From NCBI GenBank assembly GCA_009780315.1, contig WRAH01000019.1, positions 1 through 50,929 of the forward strand: DNA of 50,929 nucleotides. The letters run 5' to 3'. This stretch comes from Defluviitaleaceae bacterium (GTDB lineage Bacteria; Bacillota; Clostridia; Lachnospirales; WQUN01). Shown here piece after piece: positions 43,639 through 50,929 of the stretch (positions are counted from its first letter, which is position 1; each line of letters begins with the position of its first letter). Position numbers and translations under genes: made by a program. The notes under the pieces are model-generated. The model worked only from the letters and a program-made list of their open reading frames with translations, did not search any database and was not told the origin of the DNA.

Positions 43639-43665
43639 TTAGCACTCACTAAAGATGGTTGCTAA
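43639..43665 (-). promoter_or_regulatory. CIRCE-like inverted repeat (HrcA operator)
   Basis: TTAGCACTC (43639-43647), nine bases, GGTTGCTAA (43657-43665). It matches the CIRCE consensus TTAGCACTC-N9-GAGTGCTAA at 16 of 18 arm bases and with the exact spacer length. The outer arms extend as TTATTAGCA/TGCTAATAA. It lies 24 bases before the ATG of the small gene, and a TATAGT -10 box lies just upstream on the minus strand, the normal position for CIRCE. Confidence 0.65.
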
Positions 43666-43702
43666 TAACTATATCGACAGTTTGTTCTAGTAAATTTAGC
43701 CT

Positions 43703-44923
43703 TTATGCGAACATTTTTTGCAGATAGGCAGATTTCAAGTGTCCAAGTTGTTTTATCCACTCTATTTGTTGGGTGGTTATAATGTCTAGGTTGCAAAAAA
43801 ATGAACCGATGAGTACTTGCTCATCATAGCAAGGCAAATATATAGCCAACTCTTTAACTATCGACCCCGAGAGATTACCTTGCCCGCCTTGCAAATACTT
43901 ATCAATGATGTTTTGCTTGTTATTGCGTAACCACTGCATTAGGAATTGACTATCATAGCCAAGATTTGGAGTTATAGCGAGTATCGCTTGGTTAATAGCC
44001 CCCTCAATTTGTGATATTCCGACTTCACCACTCGTTGCACCGTATAAAGCATAAAGAATATCGCCTATGCGAACCATCTTGGCTGATGAATTTTGCAAAC
44101 CTTCCTGAGTTAAATATAATTCGGTATCTTTGCTATTTATTTCAGCAGACCGAATAAACGGAATGTCACCGCTGTAATATTTTGAAATTCCCACGCTTGG
44201 TGTTCCACCTGAATAGCTTGATGTGATTTCTCCGAGCTTTCGCACTTCCCACGGTTCAGTAAACCCCTCAAACCGCAATCGTGGCACAGTTTCCCCCGCT
44301 TGCGGAAACATTTGCTGTAAATACGCCTTTTTAAGCTGTTTCAAGCCGTCTAGCTTACGCTTATAAATGGCGATAGTATTGTCGAGGGTGTGGAAGAATT
44401 TGCCGAGCTTTACTTGCTCATCTTTCGAGGGGAAAATGATACAAGATGAAGTAATATCATCTTGTCCAATTGTTGTCATTGTACCAGTTTTAGCCTTCGC
44501 CATGAAATCCTTTTTGATTGAAGAATAGTTCAACGCTTCCTTGATAAAAAACGGCTCAAACTCTGGCGCAAGTTTTATTCTCATGATATGGTCATCAAAA
44601 ACATAAGTACCCTCATCAAGTAAAATATTTGCTTGTGCAATCCCTTCGAGTTTGAGCGAACTCCTTGTAAGGAAAATATCGCCAACTTCTACATTGCACT
44701 TCTTCAAATCCTTCTCAGTTGCATCAAAGTATGCCAACTCATTTGGCTGAATATGGCTTGGGGCGTATAAGTTTACTACATTTATATGCTTGACATTTAG
44801 CTCATTTCGCCCAGGTCGGTTCATAATGCCGTTTGAAATTTTCTCGGATATAATTTTTCCAACAGTACGCTGCTCCCAATCGTTAGCAAAGCCCTCAAAT
44901 CTAATTTCTGGTACACTACTCAT
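43703..44923 (-). CDS. hsdS: Type I restriction specificity subunit HsdS (full size)
   Basis: 406 residues from the ATG at 44923, which shares one base with the DUF4276 stop (TGATG). Two target-recognition domains alternate with two conserved helices: IRFEGFANDWEQRTVG starts the first and LRFEGFTEPWEVRKLGEI the second, each ending in a coiled coil (LDGLKQLKKAYLQQMF near 190, IKQLGHLKSAYLQKMF at the end). TRD1 and TRD2 read different half-sites of the target. It is the last gene of the hsd operon. Confidence 0.94.
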   Translation of the reverse strand: MSSVPEIRFEGFANDWEQRTVGKIISEKISNGIMNRPGRNELNVKHINVVNLYAPSHIQPNELAYFDATEKDLKKCNVEVGDIFLTRSSLKLEGIAQANILLDEGTYVFDDHIMRIKLAPEFEPFFIKEALNYSSIKKDFMAKAKTGTMTTIGQDDITSSCIIFPSKDEQVKLGKFFHTLDNTIAIYKRKLDGLKQLKKAYLQQMFPQAGETVPRLRFEGFTEPWEVRKLGEITSSYSGGTPSVGISKYYSGDIPFIRSAEINSKDTELYLTQEGLQNSSAKMVRIGDILYALYGATSGEVGISQIEGAINQAILAITPNLGYDSQFLMQWLRNNKQNIIDKYLQGGQGNLSGSIVKELAIYLPCYDEQVLIGSFFCNLDIITTQQIEWIKQLGHLKSAYLQKMFA

Positions 44924-45552
44924 CACGCCACCCCCTTAGCCCAATCTTCAATTTTCTTCAACCATTGCCCAAAATGCAAACATTCTTGTGCCATTTTCTC
45001 AAGACCTATCCGCTTTGCTACTTCAATGCCATCAATGGTTTTGATGTACTTTGGTAACACTTTGAGTATGCGCCGTGACGGTGCTGTTGCATATGCACCA
45101 TTGATATGTTCTGGTGTTTGATTACCCTTCTCATTCCGCAACTGTGCAAGTTCGCTTTTATTTGCGATGCCTTCAAATGCACTAACATCAGAAAACAGCA
45201 GTCCTTCAAACTCATGCACAATCAAATTGAAGTGAAGATTATCCAATCTGTGCATATCTGCATTGACTGCGATTTCGATGCTTTCTGATTTTTGGTATAT
45301 ATCTCCAACGGCAACCGCAAGCCCTGGAACGTCTTTTTTAAGCCCATAATAATCAACCATTGTTGTTACAAAAGCGGTAGGATTCGCCAAACAGAAGCCC
45401 TTAATATGTTCTTCCATCTTTTTATAAGACGATATACCCTTCATATTGTTGGAAGTCACAAATACGCCTATTTTATGAAAATGGGGAGATAGAATTTGCT
45501 CGACAAATACTTCTTCTGTCTGCCCTTCGCAACATACAACTAAAAACTTCAT
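44923..45552 (-). CDS. DUF4276 (TOPRIM-like) protein
   Basis: 209 residues. CCEGQTEEVF (E9, E13, E14), VTTMVDYYG (D67) and VHEFEGLLFSD (113-122) are the three acidic motifs of DUF4276, a family related to TOPRIM nucleases/primases. The start overlaps the ATPase stop (ATGA) and the end overlaps hsdS (TGATG), so all three are translationally coupled. ABC-ATPase plus TOPRIM pairs (OLD, PARIS AriA-AriB, AbiL-like) defend against phages; by analogy this is probably the effector nuclease that the ATPase controls. Activity is inferred. Confidence 0.85.
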   Translation of the reverse strand: MKFLVVCCEGQTEEVFVEQILSPHFHKIGVFVTSNNMKGISSYKKMEEHIKGFCLANPTAFVTTMVDYYGLKKDVPGLAVAVGDIYQKSESIEIAVNADMHRLDNLHFNLIVHEFEGLLFSDVSAFEGIANKSELAQLRNEKGNQTPEHINGAYATAPSRRILKVLPKYIKTIDGIEVAKRIGLEKMAQECLHFGQWLKKIEDWAKGVA

Positions 45553-46643
45553 CTCGCAAACCTCCCCCCAAATACATTTTTATTCCACAGTTCGCCTAGC
45601 GTGTAATCATTTTCAAGCCAATAAGTTAATTGCTCCGATGCAAGTCGCTTAAATTCAGAACCGTTTTTATTTCTGTCAACCACAACAATATCTTCTGGCC
45701 TAAAGTTATTCAAAAATTCAACGGATTGTGTGGCAATGATTATTTGCTTGCTTACTGCGGTTCGTTGCACCATCTCTGCAAGCATGGATATTGCAAAAGG
45801 GTGTAGCCCCAGTTCGGGTTCATCTATTATTATCGTGGCGGGTTGCAATGCTTCTGGTTGTAGGAGAAGTGTCGCAAGGCAAATAAAACGTAGGGTACCG
45901 TCTGATAGCTGGGATGCGTTAAAAACCTCATCGCAATCTTGTTGTAACCAACGCAAAATAATCAGTTCTTCGTTTGCTTCTTCTGGCTTTAGCTCAAAAT
46001 CTTTAAAATACGGTGCTATCATTTGCACAGCCCTAACGATATTTCCATACTCGGCAGGGTAGTGTTTTTGCAAACGGTAAAGAAATGCGGCTAAATTGGA
46101 GGCATCCCACATCAAAATATTGCAATGGGATAAGTTATGCTCCTTCTTTATCCTAGATGTTGCACTTGTATCGTTAAAGTGATATGTGTGCCACAATCCC
46201 CTTGATAACGTATGAAGGTCATCGTCCTTAATTTTAGCATTGCGACATCCCTCTGCCCACCTTGCTTCATTGTGACCGCCATCGCCCCAAGGAGAAAAAC
46301 CCTCTACCTCTACGCTTTCCTCACGAAACACAAGGTTGTTACTTTCGGACATTTCTAACTCAAAGGCATAAGCGATTGTATCAAAGCGAAATTCTGCAAA
46401 AATGCTATCCGTAACTTTCGTGCCATTATGAAAAAGCGAATTAGCACCCTTTTTGCCCGCAAAACGAGCTAAATTTTGCACCAATATATTTTGGAACAAC
46501 GGAAAAATAGACATGAAGTTGGATTTGCCAGCACCATTGCTACCAATAAGCACGTTGATATTACCAAGTTCCAAGGTACAGTCTTTTATGGATTTGTAGC
46601 CTTTTATTGCTATTTGGCTAAGTGATTGTACTTGTTGGTTCAT
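45549..46643 (-). CDS. ABC/SMC-type AAA ATPase (AAA_15/AAA_21), partner of DUF4276
   Basis: 364 residues. N-terminal strand IAIKGYKSIKDCTLEL, Walker A GSNGAGKS (34-41), ABC-signature-like LSDGTLRF (about 240), Walker B IIIDEPELGLHP (about 271-282) and the His/Gln switch IIIATQS (about 303). It lacks membrane helices and long coiled coils. This is the RecF/OLD-like ATPase group often paired with a nuclease in abortive defence. It follows hsdM by 16 bases and overlaps the DUF4276 gene by 4. It may be a phage sensor. Confidence 0.92.
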   Translation of the reverse strand: MNQQVQSLSQIAIKGYKSIKDCTLELGNINVLIGSNGAGKSNFMSIFPLFQNILVQNLARFAGKKGANSLFHNGTKVTDSIFAEFRFDTIAYAFELEMSESNNLVFREESVEVEGFSPWGDGGHNEARWAEGCRNAKIKDDDLHTLSRGLWHTYHFNDTSATSRIKKEHNLSHCNILMWDASNLAAFLYRLQKHYPAEYGNIVRAVQMIAPYFKDFELKPEEANEELIILRWLQQDCDEVFNASQLSDGTLRFICLATLLLQPEALQPATIIIDEPELGLHPFAISMLAEMVQRTAVSKQIIIATQSVEFLNNFRPEDIVVVDRNKNGSEFKRLASEQLTYWLENDYTLGELWNKNVFGGRFAR

Positions 46644-46659
46644 TCTCGTTTATCTCCTT

Positions 46660-48243
46660 TCACATAAAAATTCGCTTAGTTGCTTCGATAATATCTCTTG
46701 TATCGTCTGTAACAGAAAGTTGGTCAAGCAATCCCAAAAACTCGGCTTCGCTTTCTGCAATCTTGACGTTGAGGTCAGTTATTTCTTTGCTCAGTGCCAC
46801 TATGTCAATTTGTTCTTCTTCCTCGAAGGTATCTACATAACGTGGGATATTAAGGTTGTAATCATTAGCCACAATTTCATCATAACTCGCAAGATGAGCA
46901 TATTTTGAAATGTTCTTGCGGTCTTTGTATGCATCAATAATTCTTTGAATATCCTCTGAGCGTAAGTTGTTTTGGTTCTTCTGTTTTTCGTAGTCGTCGG
47001 AAGCATCAATGAAAAGTACATCACGACCATTACACGCTCTACCTTTTTTCAAAATCAATACAACAGTTGGTATACTCGTGCCGTAAAAAATGTTTGGCGG
47101 TAAGCCGATGACGGCATATATTGCACCTCTTTCAAGCAAAGTTTTTCTGATTGTTCCTTCGGCTGAACCTCTGAACAACACACCATGCGGAAGCACTATC
47201 CCCATTGTTCCCTTGTCATTAAGATGATAAAAGCCGTGGAGTAAAAACGAGAAGTCGGCTTTTGATTTCGGGGCAAGTTTTCCGTAAGGCTCGAAACGTG
47301 CATCGCCCATAAACTTGGGGTCTGCACTCCATACTGCTGAATATGGTGGGTTCATAACAACGGCGTTGAAAAGATAGGGCTCGTCTGTCGGCCAATCCTC
47401 GTCAAGTGTATCGCCGTTTTGCAATCGCATTTGGTTTTGTTCTACATTGTGCAGTATCAAATTCATGCGGGCGAGATTGTAAGTCGTTGTGTTTAACTCC
47501 TGTCCGTGGTAATGCACCTTATTAGGATTATTGACAAACTGACGGATATTAAGCATCAGCGAACCCGAACCCATTGCGGGGTCGTAAACATGGAAGGGGG
47601 CAATATCCTCTTGCCCGATTGCCACGATTTCAGAAATGATTTTGCTGACCCCTTGGGGAGTGTAGAACTCACCCGCCTTTTTTCCTGCGCCTGCGGCGAA
47701 TTGCCCGATTAGGTATTCATAAGCATCGCCAATTACATCACCGTCATGCCCGAATAGGTCTATCTCATCAAGAGTTTTTATGACTTCCGTGATGGTGACA
47801 TTGCGTTGTTGGGCGTTAGAACCTAATTTGGTCGAAGTCAAATCAACATCATCAAACAAGCCTGTGAACTGGTCGCCTTGTCGCCCAAGCTCGATAAAGG
47901 CATTTTGTAAATCGGAAATTTGAAATTCATAATTGCTTGCCTTTTTTTGCAACGTGTAGAATAAGTAGTTAGGTTCAATGAAGTAGCCCAGCTTCTTGGA
48001 CATAATTTGCCGAACATCATCGGCATCTTCGTTATGCCATTCCATCAATCCCGCAAGTTGTGTTTCTCTGTCGGGGTATTCGGCAACTTTACCGTTTTCT
48101 TCTTCGTAAACGGCTCGTAGCTGTTGGTCGGAAAGGTATTTATAGAATATAAGTCCAAGCAGATAGTTTTTATACTCGCTGGCATCCATCTTGCCACGGA
48201 GTATGTCTGCGCTTGCCCATAATTTCGTGTTTAGTTCAGCCAT
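46660..48243 (-). CDS. hsdM: Type I restriction methylase HsdM
   Basis: 527 residues. The N-terminal helical HsdM_N domain (1-150) is followed by the N6-adenine methylase domain with GEFYTP (191-196), motif I DPAMGSGSLM (221-230, AdoMet binding) and motif IV NPPY (298-301, catalytic). The C-terminal helical part contacts HsdS. It has the normal length. The half-size hsdS gene precedes it by 14 bases. Confidence 0.97.
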   Translation of the reverse strand: MAELNTKLWASADILRGKMDASEYKNYLLGLIFYKYLSDQQLRAVYEEENGKVAEYPDRETQLAGLMEWHNEDADDVRQIMSKKLGYFIEPNYLFYTLQKKASNYEFQISDLQNAFIELGRQGDQFTGLFDDVDLTSTKLGSNAQQRNVTITEVIKTLDEIDLFGHDGDVIGDAYEYLIGQFAAGAGKKAGEFYTPQGVSKIISEIVAIGQEDIAPFHVYDPAMGSGSLMLNIRQFVNNPNKVHYHGQELNTTTYNLARMNLILHNVEQNQMRLQNGDTLDEDWPTDEPYLFNAVVMNPPYSAVWSADPKFMGDARFEPYGKLAPKSKADFSFLLHGFYHLNDKGTMGIVLPHGVLFRGSAEGTIRKTLLERGAIYAVIGLPPNIFYGTSIPTVVLILKKGRACNGRDVLFIDASDDYEKQKNQNNLRSEDIQRIIDAYKDRKNISKYAHLASYDEIVANDYNLNIPRYVDTFEEEEQIDIVALSKEITDLNVKIAESEAEFLGLLDQLSVTDDTRDIIEATKRIFM

Positions 48244-48257
48244 TATAATTTTCTCCT

Positions 48258-48878
48258 TTAGCTGTGCAGTTTTATTAGTTCATCAAGGGAGCGGAAGAAG
48301 GTGCCGATTAAAACCTGCTCTTGCATACACGGATAAGGAATCGGCATTTCGACAAAAAGACTGTCCTTAATATTAAATCTATCCGCACGCACACCACTAT
48401 CCCCGTTCATTTTCATGAAATCATGCCAATAAATACTATCAAAATATTTTTCAAGGTATGTGTAATCACCTTCAAGCACTCTGAAAACATAGTACAATGG
48501 AGACATAACCCCTGTTCTGTTCAATGAATTACGTTTAATTGGACCTACCGGAGCAAAATTTGAAATTCTTGGATTATATACAAAATCATTAGGGCGTACT
48601 ACATAGTATCCGTCTAAATTGCTTTTGTTGGAAATATCTCTATCAAAAAATTCACGTTGACTTATAATTCCATATTCTGCGGAGTTTGTGAAAGTTTCAA
48701 CAAATTTATAACTCGAATTTTTCTCTGTAACCTTAGTCGATATTTCGTGCAGTTTTCGTCTTTTCCACGGCTCGGCAAAACCCGCAAGCCGCAATTTCGG
48801 CGCGTTTTCCCCTTCTTGCGGAAACATCACTTGCAAATACGCCTTTTTCAATTGTTTCAAATTCTCTAATTTCCCCAT
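48258..48878 (-). CDS. Half-size HsdS (single TRD)
   Basis: 206 residues: it begins MGKLENLKQLKKAYLQVMFPQ, equivalent to the central helix of a full HsdS (about residue 190 of the downstream HsdS), then LRLAGFAEPWKRRKLHEI, one recognition domain, and the closing PCMQEQVLIGTFFRSLDELIKL helix. It therefore corresponds to the second half only, with a proper start codon at the hsdR stop. Half subunits of this kind can dimerise to make a working specificity unit (known for truncated EcoDXXI and NgoAV). It could compete with, or replace, the full HsdS. Confidence 0.88.
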   Translation of the reverse strand: MGKLENLKQLKKAYLQVMFPQEGENAPKLRLAGFAEPWKRRKLHEISTKVTEKNSSYKFVETFTNSAEYGIISQREFFDRDISNKSNLDGYYVVRPNDFVYNPRISNFAPVGPIKRNSLNRTGVMSPLYYVFRVLEGDYTYLEKYFDSIYWHDFMKMNGDSGVRADRFNIKDSLFVEMPIPYPCMQEQVLIGTFFRSLDELIKLHS

Positions 48879-50929
48879 TTATTCCACCCCGTTACTATGT
48901 GCTTTCAACTCGTTTTTAAGCGGTAATAACCGCTCGTCCATTATGCGTTTCCAGTAATCGCCTATGACAACGATTTTCCGCCTAAATCTTTCTCCAGGGA
49001 ATTGTTGCTCGAAAGTTTCTTTTGTATGCTTTGAATTTTCAATTAAAGTGTTAAGGTAAGGCACATCACCTTTATATGAATTGTATTCGTTAAGGCTCGT
49101 TTGCAAATCCCCACTCGGCACACGCAAATTAACCGCTGCTTCCGCAATCTCCGCATCAATGGCTGTGCGGAAATATGATGCGGCTCGTTGGGCGGCTTCT
49201 TCATCGCTCTCTATATCCCTCATGATTTCTTTGTAGACTTCTTGGATGATTGCGGGTTTACCTTTTAGGATTTCGTCAAATTTACGTTTACTTTCTTCAT
49301 TTTTAATGTCATGCAAAAGTTGGCTGATGTAATAACTGTCAATAGTTTCTTCGAGCGTGGCTCGTTGGTTTGCAGAAAACTCAACCTCGAAAATGTTGGG
49401 GTAATCCTCTACATCTTCGGGGGTAATCTCCTCACGCACCTCGGCTTTGATGTTTTCGATATGCCCAAAGTCATCAGCGACAACTTCGATTGTGGGTTTC
49501 AAATCTTCAAAGTCGTTCTCAAATTCTTCGTAGCTCTCGATTGCTTCCGCAAGGCGTTTAATCGCTTGGAAGGTCTTGACGGCTTCGATTTTTTTCTTAA
49601 TGTCGGTCGGGTCTTTTTCAAGCTCGGCTTTGGCTTCTGCGTATGCCTTATGAGCATCAACCAAATCCTTGCGTACCGTTTCGTATTTTTTGGGGATAAG
49701 ACTTTCCCAATCTCGTGCTTCATTTGAGAACAGTCGTATCGCATCTTCCACATTTTTTGCCATCGTGAAGGGTTTGCGAAAAGTAACAATCATACCAATG
49801 TTTTTGCCAGTCAAAACTCTGTTGGTCCGTGAAAAGGCTTGCAAAAGCCCATGCCAGCGAAGCTCTTTATCAACATAAAGGGCTTGAATGGTTGGTGCAT
49901 CAAAGCCAGTCAATAGACGGTCAACAACGATAACGAAGTCAAGCCATTGTCCGTCTTTTTGGTACTGCGCTCCCTTGCGGGCAAGGCGGTTGTTGATGTT
50001 TTGATTGTATAGGTCTATATCTTCATAAGCCACGCCATACATATCTCTGTATGCTTTCATTATTTCTGCAATTTCTTCTTGGGCGGCATTTATACCGTCT
50101 TGGTTTTCGCTTAATGAATAGGTTATGGCTACCCGTGGAAAGTCGAGGTCACGAAGTTGGCGCGCTTCGTTCACTTTGCCCGTTATCAATTCACCATTAC
50201 GCTTTAATTCCATTAACTTGTGATAAATACGTTTGGCTTGGGCTATGGAGTGGGTTGTTAAAATACCGCTCATGGTTGGTATGCCGTCTACGACTTTGAA
50301 TTTTTCCATAACATTATGTCGCTTAAAAATACGTTGCAACATAGCGGTTATATATTTATCGTTTTCGTAGTCCTCACGAACTAATAATGCTTCTTTTTGT
50401 ATGCCGTTCATTAAGTCAAGCTCTTCTTGAGGTGCTTTTGTTAAATATAACGCCAATTCTTCCTCCTCGCTCATAAGCGAGTGATATTCAACTTGGAAAT
50501 CAAGGACGGATTTGTCGTCCATTGCGTTTTTCGTGGTGTAGGCATGAAGAAGCCCACCATTTGGAAGCAAAATACGATTACCCTCTTTGTCTTTTTGCCC
50601 TGTCCAGCCGTATTGTTCATGGGTGGTTCGGGCAAAACTTCCGTTTTCTTGCTTTTTGTTTTCTTTGAAGATGGGAGTGCCTGTAAATCCAAACCATGTT
50701 GACTTGGGGAAGAATTTTTTAATACTTTCCATTTCCTCGTCGGAAACAGCACGGTGGCACTCGTCTACGATAAAAACGATATGTTCACCTTTTAACTTCT
50801 TAAATTTATTTTTATCCTCGTCTATGGTTTTGCGTTCATCGGTATAAAAATCACGAATGGCACGGCTTAGTTTTTGGATTGTGGTAACGATTATCGTGTT
50901 ATTGTTTTTCTTGCTGAGCAGGTTGTCAA
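48879..50929 (-). CDS. hsdR: Type I restriction motor/nuclease subunit HsdR (5' end beyond window)
   Basis: 683 codons are visible; the gene runs off the right edge with the nuclease and Walker A regions missing. Visible motor motifs: TTIQKL, VFIVDECHRAV (DEAD-box motif II form DECHR), TWFGFTGTP (motif III), FVIVVDRLLTGFDAP (motif V) and LLQAFSRTNRV (motif VI). The C-terminal helical region binds the methylase. HsdR translocates DNA and cleaves unmodified DNA. It abuts the half-size hsdS gene directly. Confidence 0.96.
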   Translation of the reverse strand, partial: DNLLSKKNNNTIIVTTIQKLSRAIRDFYTDERKTIDEDKNKFKKLKGEHIVFIVDECHRAVSDEEMESIKKFFPKSTWFGFTGTPIFKENKKQENGSFARTTHEQYGWTGQKDKEGNRILLPNGGLLHAYTTKNAMDDKSVLDFQVEYHSLMSEEEELALYLTKAPQEELDLMNGIQKEALLVREDYENDKYITAMLQRIFKRHNVMEKFKVVDGIPTMSGILTTHSIAQAKRIYHKLMELKRNGELITGKVNEARQLRDLDFPRVAITYSLSENQDGINAAQEEIAEIMKAYRDMYGVAYEDIDLYNQNINNRLARKGAQYQKDGQWLDFVIVVDRLLTGFDAPTIQALYVDKELRWHGLLQAFSRTNRVLTGKNIGMIVTFRKPFTMAKNVEDAIRLFSNEARDWESLIPKKYETVRKDLVDAHKAYAEAKAELEKDPTDIKKKIEAVKTFQAIKRLAEAIESYEEFENDFEDLKPTIEVVADDFGHIENIKAEVREEITPEDVEDYPNIFEVEFSANQRATLEETIDSYYISQLLHDIKNEESKRKFDEILKGKPAIIQEVYKEIMRDIESDEEAAQRAASYFRTAIDAEIAEAAVNLRVPSGDLQTSLNEYNSYKGDVPYLNTLIENSKHTKETFEQQFPGERFRRKIVVIGDYWKRIMDERLLPLKNELKAHSNGVE

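Noticed and set aside
43703..48878. Invertible hsdS shuffling system (shufflon)
   Set aside because: The two hsdS copies lie in the same direction, and no recombinase gene or inverted repeats were seen, so DNA inversion is not supported.

Overview
This is a low-GC Gram-positive window, most likely from a motile, spore-forming member of the Clostridia (Lachnospirales-like; inferred, not proven). The evidence is the Clostridia-type order of the flagellar operon (including FliY, FlbD, a TIGR02530 protein and an MgtE/MotE-like protein), an intact sporulation sigma factor SigK, WxL/LPXTG-type surface anchoring, strong AGGAGG-type ribosome sites and short intergenic gaps.

Layout. Positions 1-130 hold the C-terminus of an M29-type aminopeptidase. 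Positions 215-9863 (minus strand) are a cell-surface locus. It holds a DUF916/DUF3324 WxL-interacting membrane protein, a small WxL protein, an MPQTG (LPXTG-like) anchored protein, a 1071-residue beta-helix protein with a degenerate WxL-like tail, and, as a separate unit, a 1092-residue beta-helix protein. The first four together look like the Csc cell-surface-complex clusters known from lactobacilli. Positions 10260-30945 (minus strand) are a near-complete flagellar gene set from flgB to flhB. It appears divided at flgE/flbD by a 12-bp-stem terminator and a fresh promoter. Upstream of flgB lies sigK (31131-31841).

Positions 31940-37058 (plus strand) are a LytTR response regulator, a soluble GHKL kinase and a heterodimeric ABC exporter. 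A pair of near-identical 14-bp direct repeats with a 21-bp period lies just before the transporter genes and overlaps its candidate promoter. Positions 37074-37984 (minus) are a two-gene TSUP permease and a 56-residue protein. Positions 38092-38814 (plus) are an unknown protein with weak FliD-like character. Positions 38837-42721 (minus) are a TPM-domain membrane protein, PspA and RNase R. Several tiny genes follow, one of them behind a CIRCE-like inverted repeat.

Positions 43703-50929 (minus) are a type I restriction-modification locus in the order hsdR, half-size hsdS, hsdM, ABC-type ATPase, DUF4276 (TOPRIM-like) protein, full-size hsdS. The ATPase and DUF4276 genes overlap each other and hsdS by 1-4 bases, so a second, probable anti-phage module is built into the hsd operon.

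The observations I rate highest are the ATPase-DUF4276 module inside hsd, the identical CxCxxCxC acidic motif shared by the two WxL-type surface proteins, the LytTR-type operator at the ABC exporter, the CIRCE-like site at a YjzC-like small gene, and the stand-alone half HsdS. All calls come from reading the sequence; no database search was run.
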